64,000 nt of DNA from Arion vulgaris (GCA_020796225.1 CM036765.1:5614805-5678804), one strand, 5' to 3'. Shown: positions 36,330 through 47,839, numbered from the stretch's first letter. Notes: generated by a model not told the origin, from the letters alone. Numbers and translations: made by a program.

Positions 36330-36655
36330 CAAGTTCAAACAAAGAATGAAGTGGTTTGGCCACTTCATAAAAATGCATACAAACTTTACAGTTTACATAG
36401 TCTTCTATAACAGAACATCAGGAAAGAAGGCAAGAGGAAGACCAGGAAAAATATGGTTAGATGACATAGTAGAATCCTGTCAAAGAGCAAAAATAACAAT
36501 CACCCAAGCCACCAGAACAGAGTAAAACAAAAACAGAAAACCACGACACTGAGCAACAACCCGGTAGTAGTGATGACACATGGGCAACAACCCGTTAGTA
36601 GTGTGACGACACTGAGCAACAACCCGGTAGCAGTGTGACGACAACAGAAGAAGAA
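36330..36655 (+). mobile_element. LINE 3' end with three 31-bp terminal repeats
   Basis: FKQRMKWFGHFIKMH, then YNRTSGKKARGRPGKIW and QRAKITITQATRTE (ORF 36319-36525), then three imperfect copies of ACGACACTGAGCAACAACCC + GGTAGTAGTGT, then AACAGAAGAAGAAG. The copy at 45960 has one such unit and the inverted copy at 55400 has about five. Confidence 0.82.
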
Positions 36656-37077
36656 GATCGTAAACAGGTATTCATTTTGACTGCTTAAATTAGTGTTTTA
36701 AAAAACTCCACTTTAGAACTATAGATTCGGTGTTCCCATATTTGCATCCCCTAGTACATAGATCTAGCTCATGAACCTACAAACAACCAAAGTCTGACAT
36801 ACCTGCACGTTCCGTCTCCGCTAAAAACAAAACTCTCAAGCCAGAACTATTTGTATACTACCACACTTTGACCTTTTCTGGTCAAGACTATCCGGATTAA
36901 CAGCTATAGCTCACGCGCACACCTACTCAAGCAAAATGCTGTGAATTGTTTGAGAAACGACAGTAGAATTCTTCTCTAATAAGTGAAATATTTTTATGTG
37001 TGAACAATTTACAAAACAAGACGAAACTTAAAAAAAAAACATTGTAAAATAAGGAGTATAAAATGACATTGAACAAA

Positions 37078-37620
37078 CAATCAATAAGATCACTGGCAGT
37101 GAAAGAGATGTGGTTTTACAGAAGAATGCTAAACATTCAATAGTCAGTCAGCGTGCTCGTAGCGCGTTGGGCGACGGGTGACAAGCCCTTTGAGTGCGGG
37201 TTTAAATCTGCGGGCTGGCAGAAAAGCTACGTGTTCTCCAGATGTACGGTGTTCGCGGCACCGAACCGAAGGGTTACGATGTCCATGGCACCGAGCAAAA
37301 GAGCTGAAAGCTCAAGTGTTTATGGATCGAAAAAAACAGGCCTGAACACAAAGAAACCTAATGAAAAGAATAAGAAACAAAGAATCATGGTTTTCAGGAA
37401 TATAATGTGAAGAGATGGTTTCAAACATTTAGTGACAACACATAACATTCAGGCAAGCATATATTGTGGAAGACAGAGGAAGAAGATGTTGATAGTCTGA
37501 CATTGTAATTCGACAAAAGATCGATGTCAGAACTGATTTACTGATCAAAGGAGAGAGAGTTGTGGAGAGACACGATCGCCTACGCCGGCAGATATTGCAC
37601 TTGATTAATTGAAAAAAAGA
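37078..37620 (+). mobile_element. LINE 3' end, family of 10051-11985, split by a SINE
   Basis: CATTGAACAAACAATCAATA through TTACAGAAGAATGCTAAACA, then the SINE, then CTGAACACAAAGAAACCTAA to CGCCTACGCCGGCAGATATT and TTGATTAATTGAAAA. About 60 bp of LINE are missing at the junction. Confidence 0.85.
37148..37345 (+). mobile_element. tRNA-derived SINE (GCGCGTTGG family) nested in a LINE
   Basis: AGCGTGCTCGTAGCGCGTTG, GAGTGCGGGTTTAAATCTGC, CACCGAACCGAAGGGTTACG, tail ATGGATCGAAAAAAAC. Confidence 0.85.
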
Positions 37621-38074
37621 CTATTAAAAGGAAAACTTTTTTTTAAAAATGTCTTAGTGTGTAGACCCTAAACTATACTCTTCAGCACTTTTTAATTTGT
37701 TTTAAAATAACCGGGACAAAATAACAATTTAAACGTACGGCGGGACAATACCTTCAAACCAGGACGTATGATACGCCTAGTCTTAATTCCATTATTACCG
37801 TACAGGGAACCCCAGACTTAGGGTCATTCTTGGGAAGTTCACGTATATTGTAAACCCAGTTCGACTTTAATATTGTCACGTTACACATTACAGTACAGGC
37901 AATGAACAGAAATCTACAGATCTAAGGTGGTCAGACCAGATCTAGAGATAACCGTGGATATGATGCAGTACAGAGACAGAGCCACAGTGAAAAAGAATGA
38001 TTACAGAGCAAGAGGAAGAACATGCACAAGATGAAGAGGCGCCATCAAGAACAACCATACAAACATGAATAACA

Positions 38075-38350
38075 GCTTACAAAGTGCATTGGGAAAAGCT
38101 GATCACGTCCATCACGGTTGATGATGACCACCATTTTTCATACAAGTATCTGCAGTATGTTTGTCTGTGTGTGCGTCGAATAGTGAGCCCGAAGCGGGCC
38201 TGAAATGTTCTTTTGCAATGTGGGCAAGGAATATTTGCACTTGTGGGGAGTTTTACTGCCTTTGTAGTCTGAAGTTTCTGCTCCACCTGTACAGTTCTAC
38301 CTGCCTCGCAGGCCGAAGAACCGTGTCGAAGAAATGTGCGACACACAAGA
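38075..38350 (-). mobile_element. LINE C-terminal zinc-finger fragment
   Basis: Minus-strand ANIPCPHCKRTFQARFGLTI then RRTHRQT is the CX2C...HX3H-type C-terminal finger common in LINE polyproteins, followed by KWWSSSTVMDVIS. Frameshifts further 5'. Confidence 0.72.
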
Positions 38351-38627
38351 TCACTACATTCCCCCAACACTTCTATAAAGGAATAAATGATGCAAAGAAG
38401 ACATTACACATTTGAACAACATAAGAAAACAACGCATAACTATAGAATCTGTGTTTATATAGAAACGTTTATTGCACAATATATGTTCATTAGCACATAA
38501 GGATTATTATCATCATCATCATCCAGTTGCGTGTTTTGTGAACTTTGTCACGATAACAATCCTTCAGAGTTTATCTCTATCACATAATTAGATGTCCTGT
38601 CTCATCTGATGTCATGTTTAACACCAA

Positions 38628-38690
38628 CCATCACACACACACACACATACATACACACACACAAACACACACATATATACATACACGAGA
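38628..38690. repeat. (CA)n microsatellite
   Basis: CACACACACACACATACATACACACACACA, in segments, about 60 bp. Confidence 0.9.
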
Positions 38691-38877
38691 TCCGTCCTCT
38701 TTGTTTGCCTCCGTGCCCGCTTTCCAGACATGTATATCTACATTGTTGTCTGTTCCAAACGTTCTTCTTCTTGTGTACTATAAACTTGCTTACAAAACAT
38801 ATTACTATTTAAACAAAAGTGATTAAAATATTGCACAATATGTATAAGGTCAAACTGGTTAAAGAAGCAATTAATAT

Positions 38878-39320
38878 ATCATCATCATTAAATAGCTTCT
38901 CCTGAGCAGAACCTAGCCACCTTAACATTCTTCGGAATTTCTCTCTCTCATAGGCCAGATGTTCCGTCTCTGCAATCATAACGCGCAAACCATCAGTTAC
39001 ATACTGAATCCATCTTATCCGAGGTCTTCCTTTCTTCTTTTTTCCGGTTGCCTCCTTCCATGATGATCTTCTCCAGCCCTTCTCTTTACATGTTTAAAAT
39101 ACCTCAATTGTCTCATTCTTATTTCTCGCATCAGCCAGTTTTATTTTACTTTGAGTTCTTTCTGGATAGATCTATTTGTTCTCTTCACTGTCCAAGATAT
39201 ATGGAGGACTCTTCTGTAAGATTTATATTGAAACGCACATATATTTTTTGTCACTGCCTTGCTAACTGTCAATGCGTCACAACCATATGTTGTCACTGTG
39301 AATATGCATGTTCTTAGTAT
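38878..39320 (-). mobile_element. LINE 3' end
   Basis: ATCATCATTAAATAGCTTCT, TTCTTCGGAATTTCTCTCTC, TGAATCCATCTTATCCGAGG and CATTCTTATTTCTCGCATCA; same family as the clearer copy at 53430-53790. Confidence 0.75.
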
Positions 39321-39639
39321 TTTGATCTTTGTTTTCCTATCAGTTCCATTTCATATTGTTTTTAGTTGTTAAATGTTTTGTAAAGCCATGTTTGCATTAC
39401 AAAGAATATTACTGGTAATAAATTAATTAAAATATTGCACATTATATAAAAGGTAAAACGGTTAAAGAAGCAATTCATCCAACAAAGACATAGGGAAAAT
39501 GCAACGTACTGTAATGCAATAGTACTGTAAGTTATTTGGTATCGCAATTACACACACGTGCATTCATTTCATCTCATGCTCACTCACTCTTTCACTTACA
39601 CACACAAACACGCACACACACACACACAAGTACTTGGGA

Positions 39640-39968
39640 ATATCAAGAAGAAAACGGTTTAGAAATGAAGACATCATGAAAATAGTATGTTAGAAATGAA
39701 GACATCATAAAAATAGTATGTTAGAAATGAAGACATCATAAAAATAGTATGTTAGAAATGAAGACATCATGAAAATAGTATGTTAGAAATGAAGACATAA
39801 AAATAGTATGTTAGAAATGAAGACATCATAAAAATAGTACGTTAGAAATGAAGACATCATAAAAATAGTATGTTAGAAATGAAGACATCATGAAAATAGT
39901 ATGTTAGAAATGAAGACATCATAAAAATAGTATGTTAGAAATGAAGACATCATAAAAATAGTACGTTT
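39640..39968 (+). repeat. 31-bp tandem array from within a LINE, about 10 copies
   Basis: Unit: TTAGAAATGAAGACATCATA + AAAATAGTATG. The first copy continues LINE sequence (AACGGTTTAGAAATGAAGAC, coding RFRNEDI in the related element at 62050) and the last is followed by the next LINE segment. Confidence 0.9.
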
Positions 39969-40215
39969 AACATCAGTACTGAACCTAACCAAGAAACGAC
40001 AAATTAAGTGGTTCAGCGACTTAAGCAGATTACCAACGGAAAGGGCAACTCAAAATGTTGCACTGATACTGTGCACACAAAGCAAAAATGTCGTTGATGC
40101 ATAAAGTGGACCTCAGAGATAATAGAGGTGGCGGAAAGCACCATTTATGAAGCGCACATAGAAAAAACTTTCTTTCTAGAAATCTTTTCTGATTCTGACG
40201 ATATGAGGAAAAACA
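39969..40215 (+). mobile_element. LINE 3' end, family of 61690-62110
   Basis: ACGACAAATTAAGTGGTTCA, TACCAACGGAAAGGGCAACT, ATTTATGAAGCGCACATAGA. The element continues from the 31-bp array. Confidence 0.8.
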
Positions 40216-40349
40216 TTGTTAGAAACGAGGAAGAAAGCACACAAGTTCTATCTACATAACTGAAACACAATCACACAGACACGGAACCAGATCATCGCGG
40301 ACTTATTCAGCACAACAAACGGTAGCACATTTCATGAGGACTGCGGCGC

Positions 40350-40760
40350 TTTCAAGACAACGACATCGAGCATGACTATGGAGATCACCGCTGCCTCTGG
40401 GGCTCTCTCATGGGTGGCTGAGCAACAGGTAACCCATACGATTATCATATCAGACTCGATAAAAATGTTTCAAAGAATTGAATCTGGAAGTCTGCGCGTG
40501 GAATGGGTGGACATCATTCGGAGATTACATCTCAAGAAAATGAGTTGGCTGTGCACACGAGAACATGCTTGAGTGCAGGGTAACGTGCGTGCTGACTTTC
40601 TTGCAAACAGTGCCCCGACTCAAGAGAGCAGAAGTATGGACAGAGCTGATGTCATCAATGCAGTACGCTCTCACTTATGTGATATAGGCGAGTATCAGAC
40701 AATGGAACGAGTGCGAGAGTTAGGAGTCAAGTCACCCAAGTGGTTACTGGGGCCCAAATT
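40350..40760 (+). mobile_element. LINE RNase H domain remnant
   Basis: TMEITAASGALSWVAEQQVT, HTIIISDSIKMFQRIE (RNase H DS motif) and, after a stop, GNVRADFLANSAP (GN..AD..A). Followed by a SINE A from about 40742. Confidence 0.82.
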
Positions 40761-40980
40761 TGGGATGTAAAGAATAGAACCACTGTTACCTGCCACCAAT
40801 GTCGTAAGAGACGTCTAAGGAAGTTTGGATGAAATCGGATGCACGTGTCCTAAACATGTGAAGGCTATGCGCTTAGGGTCTACCAAACCAATGTGCAACG
40901 TATACACGTTCTTGGAAAAGATCAAACATATCACAAAGAGTGATTAAAATTGGTTGTAAAGAATGAACGTATAGAAGAAG
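40742..40980 (+). mobile_element. SINE A
   Basis: GTGGTTACTGGGGCCCAAAT start, CAATGTCGTAAGAGACGTCT core, GCGCTTAGGGTCTACCAAAC, ATACACGTTCTTGGAAAAGA, end GAATGAACGTATAGAAGAAG. Confidence 0.85.
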
Positions 40981-41137
40981 AGAAGTAAAGTTTGAGCATG
41001 CCAGACAGTATCGTCTTCCTGTTAGAGAGAGAAAGTATACTAATGAACTTCTCATGGGTAGGTGGACAAATGAACTTTGGGATTGCTGCTAAGGAGGACA
41101 GAGCTTGAATGTGAATCCCAATGTGTCATGACGTCGA

Positions 41138-41175
41138 TCGCATAACATAACATAAAATAACATAACATAACAATC
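41138..41175. repeat. (CATAA)n microsatellite
   Basis: Repeated CATAA units, about 35 bp. Confidence 0.85.
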
Positions 41176-41491
41176 ACATCGCATACGTACTATATCTGCC
41201 GCTCATACACACACACACATTTTTGACCAAAGACACGAATCTCTCGAAAACACAGACACATACACACACAAGCAGTGAGAAATTCCGAAGGTATGTTAGG
41301 GTGTCTGCTCAGGACAAACTATTTGATTTTTCTATAGTCAGCCGTCATGAGTTGACCACATCGTCGTCCATCGGTGGTATATTATTTCCCAATATATCAA
41401 ATGTTATGAGAACGGTCTCATTGCATAGCATAACTATTGAGCACTCTTTCGTTTGAGCATTTGTCTCATACATCACTCCAGTACTATTATG

Positions 41492-41735
41492 TACATCGCC
41501 CGTGCGGTGCCGGGGCCCGCAAGGGAAGCAAAGAGGATGATGATCGGCAGTAAGAGGTGACTAATGTAGGGGCCTAGGAAACTACCTAATAAGTAAAAGC
41601 GTCGCAGAAATCGGATGTACTGGCCTACTTATAGGCGCATAAATGGCACAACATACAATTGCTTATAGTTTGAGATTACATATAAAGAATGGATAACAAG
41701 TGGTCAATATGGAGAGTTTGAAGAAGAAGATTGTT
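41492..41735 (+). mobile_element. SINE B
   Basis: CGCCCGTGCGGTGCCGGGGC start, TAGGGGCCTAGGAAACTACC, CGGATGTACTGGCCTACTTA, end GAGTTTGAAGAAGAAGA. Confidence 0.88.
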
Positions 41736-41739
41736 GTTC

Positions 41740-42160
41740 ACTAGCTCATGGTAGTGTTTTACACTCTTACTTTAAATGCATTGTTAACATTTGTCACAAC
41801 TACACCCCTTTCTTCATGTAACTATAAAAAACATAATAAGCATCGGAAACGCGTTAAGGAATCTATATCGACGATCGGGTCAGTATATCTTCCAGATATC
41901 GAATTTTCAAATTCATCATATTATGTTAGTATTGCATCTCTACAATCGAATTACCCAAAGTGTTTTTATTATGATCACGAAATATACTTCAAAATTATTT
42001 TTGAACGGCCCTAATTTGGATTCTCCGAAAGGAGTTAAATCTTATTTTTCATGTTTGTTGGCCTACACGCTCTGATATAACTAAAGAAAGGTTCGTAATT
42101 TGGTTGAAAGGGTGTACCTCGGTTAAGATAGGCTTTAATTCCCTACATCATCATCCCCAT
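41740..42160. other. Unassigned DNA with small ORFs
   Basis: Two overlapping plus-strand frames (88 and 94 codons) with no recognisable motif. No repeat signature found. Confidence 0.35.
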
Positions 42161-42164
42161 TGGT

Positions 42165-42640
42165 CTCTTTGTCTCAGGAGATAATAAGTTCTACGTCCCG
42201 TAGTATGTTCTGCGCTGTCTCAGGAGATAATAAGTTCTACGTCCCGTAGTATGTTCTGTGCTGTTTCAGGAGACAATAGGTTCTACGTCACGTAGTATGT
42301 TCTGCGCTGTTTCAGGAGACAATAGGTTCTGCGTCACGTAGTATGTTCTGCGTTGTTTCATGAGACAATAGGTTCTGCGTCACGTAGTATGTTCTGCGCT
42401 GTTTCAGGAGACAATAGGTTCTGCGTCACGTAGTATGTTCTGCGTTGTCTCATGAGACAATAGGTTCTGCGTCACGTAGTATGTTCTGCGCTGTCTCAGG
42501 AGACAATAGGTTCTGCGCTACGTAGTATGTTCTGCGCTGTCTCAGGAGACAATAGGTTCTGCGTCACGTAGTATGTTCTGCGCTGTCTCAGGAGACAATA
42601 GGTTCTGCGTCACGTAGTATGTTCTGCGCTGAATCACAAT
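42165..42640. repeat. 46-bp tandem array, about 10 copies
   Basis: Unit: CTCAGGAGACAATAGGTTCT + GCGTCACGTAGTATGTTCTG + CGCTGT. Starts immediately 3' of a minus-strand LINE end, so probably derived from its 3' UTR. Confidence 0.93.
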
Positions 42641-43055
42641 GTTTCCGTGTGGCAGTAATGGCCTATTCTGGAGTTGCAATCCTTGCCACAGTTGCTGCAG
42701 GTAAAACTGGAGACTGGAGCTGATACATAGGATGCTCTCTCTGCCCTCTGCGCTTTCTTTTGGCTTCATATGTGATGGTGTTTTTTCTCTTTTGTGTGAG
42801 CCACCCCTAACTGACGATCATCATGACTGCCTACCTTTGGCCAACCGCTTTCAATTTTTTTTGTCTATGCTGTATGAAGTTAGATCACGCTTGTAGGTGC
42901 CAATGAAGCGCAGTAATAGGTGGCCATGCTGTCGAGTACCTGTTGCGAGATGACCATATAGAATATCTTTTGGGATTCTACTTCTACCATCGCTTTTACG
43001 GCACACATGTCCCAGCCATCTCAGACGTCGCTGACTCAGCAAATCCCAGGTGTGT
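42641..43055 (-). mobile_element. LINE 3' end with C-terminal zinc-finger motif
   Basis: Minus strand: QRRLRWLGHVCRKSDGR, IPKDILYGHLATGTRQ, KRDLTSYSI, then in another frame a CGKDCNSRIGHYCHTET-like finger. Located about 100 bp 3' of the GPCR stop codon. Confidence 0.8.
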
Positions 43056-43150
43056 GTGAGCGTGTGTGAATCCCCTACAAAGCAAACAAATAAACAAACA
43101 ATTTCACGATGTGTGTAAATAAGAAATGTCTTTCAACGTATTTGCTGAGC

Positions 43151-44470
43151 TTAGTCTTTTGGTAAGAATTCCTTCTTGGTACTTCTGTCCGAGTCCACCT
43201 TTTGAGGTGGATGTCTTTTGCGACGAATACAACAGAAAATGCGTTCAAATGTCTTCTGTACTTGTCGTCTGAAGTGAATATTAAGAAAGCTGTAGATAAT
43301 GGGATTGATGGCGTTATTGATGAAGAAACAATTTGAGAATATTTTGGCAACAACTTGTCCCCCGATGCTTTGATTGTCATCAAAGTCTTTTACGGTACTT
43401 CGGATCAGCATTACAGCTATAGATGGGAGATAACTCAAAACAAATGCAACAGTTACTGCAAAAAGGACAATTGTCGTTCTTGTGACTTTCAGTTTGGATG
43501 CGTAGTTAGCAAGTGAGCTCATCTTAGAGCGGCGCTCCATTGAATTTTTGTTCATTTGATTTCCAGTGATTTTGTTGTTGTAGTTGCTGTGCAGTTCTGA
43601 CATTGATATATTGTCCGCATGAGCACACACAGAATTGTTCATAGATTCGTCCTCGCTGACGCTGGGGACGTATTTTATACGTTGCCGTTTTTTGGTACTA
43701 GTATCTCCTTCTTTATTAATCTGGTCTCCTATGATCAGATGCTGACGGCAGCGAATTTCCAGCCAGATTCTGATGTAGATTGCTGTCAGGGATATAAAGG
43801 TAAGAAATATTAAAACACCAAGCGTGATATAATATACTGTTTGAAATATAGAGTCCTTATAATGTTTAGCAATAGAACAGTCATACCCTTCAACCAATGC
43901 TGTTGATGTGGGAACGTGGTTAATACCAAACAGTATTAAAGCAGGGATGGACAGTAGCATTGCTAGGACTACAGCGAAAGCACATAACATTCGAATCCTG
44001 GATAAGCTCACAACTAGAAGTGGTCTGCAAATCTTGAAGTAACGATCAAACGCGATTTCTACTAAGACTATTGCTGATCCATACACCGTGAAAACTTCAC
44101 AGCCTCTTAGAATCTTGCATCCTGCAGAGCTGTAAAACGTGTAGGGGTTGTTCAGATCATAAATCTCTGTTGGCATTCCGATGAGACAAGCAATTAAGTC
44201 AAATATAGCCATAGACAATATGAAGTAATTTGATGATGTCTTTTTGAACCGTCTTCTGTACACGTAGACAACCAGGGAGTTACCTAACACACCAATAATC
44301 ATTAGAAATCCCACCCAGATCATAGCAGGAATGTTATACATAGCTCTCTCATGATTTAACTGACGGAGGAGTATTATCATCTCATCGCTGGAGTTGGATG
44401 AACTCGTTGTGGTAGGGAAGCTAACTGCTTCGTGAAGACTCTCAGCCATATTCTCGCTAGTATTCATCAT
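43151..44470 (-). CDS. Class A (rhodopsin-family) G-protein-coupled receptor, probably a peptide or orphan receptor
   Basis: A 439-residue protein in one uninterrupted exon. ATG at 44470-44468, immediately followed by a second ATG; the acceptor TTTCTTTATTTTCAG ends at 44473, so translation starts 2 bases into the exon and a 5' untranslated exon lies upstream. Visible features: N-terminal NTS and NSS glycosylation sites; TM1 with GNSLVVY (N64); TM2 with LSMAIFDL (D91); Cys118 and Cys198 as the likely disulfide; DRY at 142-144 followed by FKICRPL; long polar third loop (about 240-328) with basic clusters; TM6 with VLSYLPS, where the usual CWxP is SYLP; TM7 NPIIY at 389-393; Cys413-Cys414 as possible palmitoylation sites. 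It should signal from the plasma membrane through G proteins. Ligand not predictable from sequence; the DRY motif, long third loop and basic tail suggest an invertebrate peptide-type receptor. Confidence 0.93.
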   Translation of the reverse strand: MMNTSENMAESLHEAVSFPTTTSSSNSSDEMIILLRQLNHERAMYNIPAMIWVGFLMIIGVLGNSLVVYVYRRRFKKTSSNYFILSMAIFDLIACLIGMPTEIYDLNNPYTFYSSAGCKILRGCEVFTVYGSAIVLVEIAFDRYFKICRPLLVVSLSRIRMLCAFAVVLAMLLSIPALILFGINHVPTSTALVEGYDCSIAKHYKDSIFQTVYYITLGVLIFLTFISLTAIYIRIWLEIRCRQHLIIGDQINKEGDTSTKKRQRIKYVPSVSEDESMNNSVCAHADNISMSELHSNYNNKITGNQMNKNSMERRSKMSSLANYASKLKVTRTTIVLFAVTVAFVLSYLPSIAVMLIRSTVKDFDDNQSIGGQVVAKIFSNCFFINNAINPIIYSFLNIHFRRQVQKTFERIFCCIRRKRHPPQKVDSDRSTKKEFLPKD

Positions 44471-44487
44471 ATCTGAAAATAAAGAAA
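44471..44487 (-). promoter_or_regulatory. 3' splice site before the GPCR start codon
   Basis: On the minus strand a pyrimidine-rich tract ends TTTCTTTATTTTCAG, then AT, then ATG. Reading continues open for 41 more codons upstream, but that stretch is low-complexity (five Ile in a row) and lacks receptor features, so the splice site is the better boundary. The donor exon was not identified. Confidence 0.7.
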
Positions 44488-44689
44488 TATATTTAGCATA
44501 AGAAACAAAAATACAAACTGACAGTGGATAGTGAATAATAATAATTATCATCATGATGTGACATGCCGACAAGTTTATGTGGTTTTGGTTCATGGATGAG
44601 CACTGAGGATTCTTACACCTTCCCCCCTACACATCTTTCTTTTTCTCTTAACTCCCCTTGGAGCATAAGACATAGACACATTTCCTCCA

Positions 44690-45635
44690 ACCAGATCTGT
44701 CTTGATCAAGCCAGCTTATTTCATTATACGTCTTTCCCGCCTCTTCTCTCTCTCTCTCTGCTTCCAACCAGATCTGTCTTGATCAAGCCAGCTTATTTCA
44801 TTCTACGTCTTTCCCGCCTCTTCTCTCTCTCTCTCTGCTTCCAACCAGATCTGTCTTGATCAATCCAGCTTATTTCATTCTACGTCTTTCCCGCCTCTTC
44901 TCTCTCTCTCTCTCTGCTTCCAACCAGATCTGTCTTGATCAAGCCAGCTTATTTCATTCTACGTCTTTCCCGCCTCTTCTCTCTCTCTCTCTCTGCTTCC
45001 AACCAGATCTGTCTTGATCAAGCCAGCTTATTTCATTCTACGTCTTTCCCGCCTCTTCTCTCTCTCTCTCTGCTTCCAACCAGATCTGTCTTGATCAAGC
45101 CAGCTTATTTCATTCTACGTCTTTCCCGCCTCTTCTCTCTCTCTCTCTGCTTCCAACCAGATCTGTCTTGATCAAGCCAGCTTATTTCATTCTACGTCTT
45201 TCCCGCCTCTTCTCTCTCTCTCTCTCTCTCTCTGCTTCCAACCAGATCTATCTTGATCAAGCCAGCTTATTTCATTATACGTCTTTCCCGCCTCTTCTCT
45301 CTCCCTCTCTCTGCTTCCAACCAGATCTGTCTTGATCAAGCCAGCTTATTTCATTCTACGTCTTTCCCGCCTCTTCTCTCTCTTTCTCTCTGCTTCCAAC
45401 CAGATCTGTCTTGATCAAGCCAGCTTATTTCATTCTACATCTTTCCCGCCTCTTCTCTTTCTCTCTCTCTTCTTCCAACCAGATCTGTCTTGATCAAGCC
45501 AGCTTATTTCATTCTACGTCTTTCCCGCCTCTTCTCTCTCTCTCTCTCTGCTTCCAACCAGATCTGTCTTGATCAAGCCAGCTTATTTCATTCTAAGTCT
45601 TTCCCGCCTCTTCTCTCTCTCTCTCTCTGTATTCA
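44690..45635. repeat. Tandem array, unit about 77 bp, about 12 copies, with CT microsatellite
   Basis: Unit begins CTTCCAACCAGATCTGTCTT, continues through GATCAAGCCAGCTTATTTCA and TTCTACGTCTTTCCCGCCTC, and ends in a variable (TC)n run. Copies are nearly identical, so the array is young; length varies mainly in the CT run. It lies just 5' of the GPCR coding exon, within its presumed 5' UTR intron or promoter. The plus-strand ORFs here (for example 44563-44859) are products of the repeat and are not genes. Confidence 0.95.
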
Positions 45636-45969
45636 GTTCGTCCCCATGTAACTCTAGTTCGCCCATCCCCTACCTCTCTTGCCTCTCGGATTCCATTTCA
45701 AAGCCACATGTGGGTGCCTGTTCATCTGCATTCTGAATGTTTGTCCAACCACTTCCATCTCCTCTGTGTTAGATCCTCGTTGATATCCTTACATCCACTT
45801 CTTCTCCCCCACTCCAAACACCTCACTACAATGCAGAAAAGAAAGAGGAAATTGTATTACAAAATAAGGCATATCAAGTTAAGAAAGGGAAATAACTGCA
45901 TCAAGTTGGATTAACAATGCATATACATAATTAACTCCCATGGAAATAATTTACATTTGTTAAAAGTTG

Positions 45970-46180
45970 TTGATTTTGTTGATATAAAGTTTTCTACAAC
46001 TGAACATCAGGAAAGAAAGCGAGAGGAAGACCACGAAAAAGATGGTTAGATGGCATAGCAGAATCATGTCAAAGAGGCAAAAATAACAATCACCCAAACC
46101 ACCAGAACAGCACAAGACAAAAACAGTAAACCACGTCACTGGGCAAGAACCCGGTAACAACAGTGTGACAACAAAAGAAG
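45970..46180 (+). mobile_element. LINE 3' end with a single terminal 31-bp unit
   Basis: AACATCAGGAAAGAAAGCGA, GGTTAGATGGCATAGCAGAA, then ACGTCACTGGGCAAGAACCC and GGTAACAACAGTGTGACAAC. Confidence 0.8.
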
Positions 46181-46274
46181 AAAGGAAATTGTTGATTTAG
46201 TCTTCTCTTTTTGTGCCTTTTTAAAATGAAGGTTGGCAACCAACTCAAGCCAAGACTACATATCTTCAACTATC

Positions 46275-46482
46275 TCTTAGGCCCGCCTGCCCAGCGTGTT
46301 CGTAGCGCGTTGGACTGCGGGTGACTAGCGCTCTGTGAGTGCGGGTTCAATTCCGCGGGCTGGCAAGAAAACCAAGGTTCCCAGATTCACGGTGTTCGTG
46401 GCACCGAACAGAAGGGTTACGATGGCACCGAGCCGAAGAGCTAAAAGCTCAAATGCTTCTGGATCCGAAAAAAAAAACTAAA
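46275..46482 (+). mobile_element. tRNA-derived SINE (GCGCGTTGG family)
   Basis: CCAGCGTGTTCGTAGCGCGT, AGTGCGGGTTCAATTCCGCG (box B), body CGGTGTTCGTGGCACCGAAC, tail GGATCCGAAAAAAAAAAC. Confidence 0.88.
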
Positions 46483-46499
46483 AATAAACTTTCAAATCT

Positions 46500-47135
46500 T
46501 TCGTATATCGTTAATCTCTCCTTCCAAATTGCTCTCTCTTTCTTTCTCTCTCTCTCTTTCTCTCTGCATGTATGGTATATGTGTACACTTGTGTGTATGT
46601 ATGCTGTTTTTTCTTAAATACACAAACATATAAACTTATCGCATGTATTTTGGGCAAACACTGTTCGGTCGAATCTGACCTGATTATTCTGTGTTCAACA
46701 GACGATGCTGTTAATAAGAGACACAGCTTATTGATGCTCTTTTCGGTGAGCTAAGAATAATAACTAAACTTAGCAAGCTCTCAAATTCAGTCATGTATTG
46801 TTCTTATAAAAGAAAAACTCGATTGAGAAATAGCCAATTTTACCAAATAAAATATTATATTTCAAATAGATTTATGTTTACGAGTAATAAAGAAATTAAT
46901 GGTCAGTATTATGCTGGTAATGTTTATTGGTCATATAGTAATAAAGACTCTATATATAAAACTTAATGAATCTCTTTTCTCAGTTCAGTATTGTAATATT
47001 AATATATTTCTCATGAAGTTGAATGCATTATACCAGTCCACTTGTACCAAATGACTTTATTTTTCATTTTCTTTGTTCGTTATGTAGGGAATTGAAGCGT
47101 TTTAAAGTTGAGATACGCGTCTCGAAATGGTTGAG
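46500..47135. other. Unassigned AT-rich DNA
   Basis: CT-rich run at 46528-46565; otherwise no signature found. Confidence 0.4.
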
Positions 47136-47139
47136 AATG

Positions 47140-47400
47140 TTCCTAATCCGGAACCTCGACGTAGCTAGAAAAGCAAAGGCCGATAGTGTAATGGTTTGTC
47201 TTCTCGTACAAGCCCAACCATTGACATGGGCCGTCACTTTTCGGACGCGATCGTTCCATACCTATAGAATGACGTCCACAACATGCGCACACTCGCAGAC
47301 TCAGATCAAACAGACCAATTAAACAGCCAAAAATTGCGTGGTTGTAACAAAGAGTGGTCAACGAGTGGTTGATCTAGAGCACTTGCGGAAGTGGCTCTCT
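47140..47400 (+). repeat. Dispersed repeat shared with 16606-16910
   Basis: AATGGTTTGTCTTCTCGTAC, AGAATGACGTCCACAACATG, ATTAAACAGCCAAAAATTGC. Class unknown. Confidence 0.55.
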
Positions 47401-47839
47401 GGACTATAATCACATGCATCTAATGTGATAAATAAGTGATGTTTTTAGAGCTTCTACTGCGCTAGAATGGGAGAATACTGATGCTCGTCCATCATGGGTG
47501 ATGATGACCACACAAAGGGAGAATATTAAAGTGATGACCAATAGACCCTACCTGAGTAGGAGTCTCCGCAGCACTAAGCATAGCACTACACACCTAGAGT
47601 TGTTGGATGTTTCTGGGTCTGCAAGAGAGTCGGGTACTCTCCCCAAAGCAGTTCAGGAAAAAGGGGGAGAACTCATAATTTCTGGGGGTTCAACAACAAC
47701 AACAAGTTGAGGCAGGCCTTTTTCAACCTCAGGGCGAACCTTGTTTTGGTTATATCAAAGCGTTTAGTCCAACAAATATGAGAAGTAAGAAAAACCTTTC
47801 GATGATCACCGTGACGGGAGTGGTATTTAAAATGTAACT

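Noticed and set aside
44563..45171. Repeated plus-strand ORFs upstream of the GPCR
   Set aside because: Translation of the 77-bp satellite; no start context or family resemblance.
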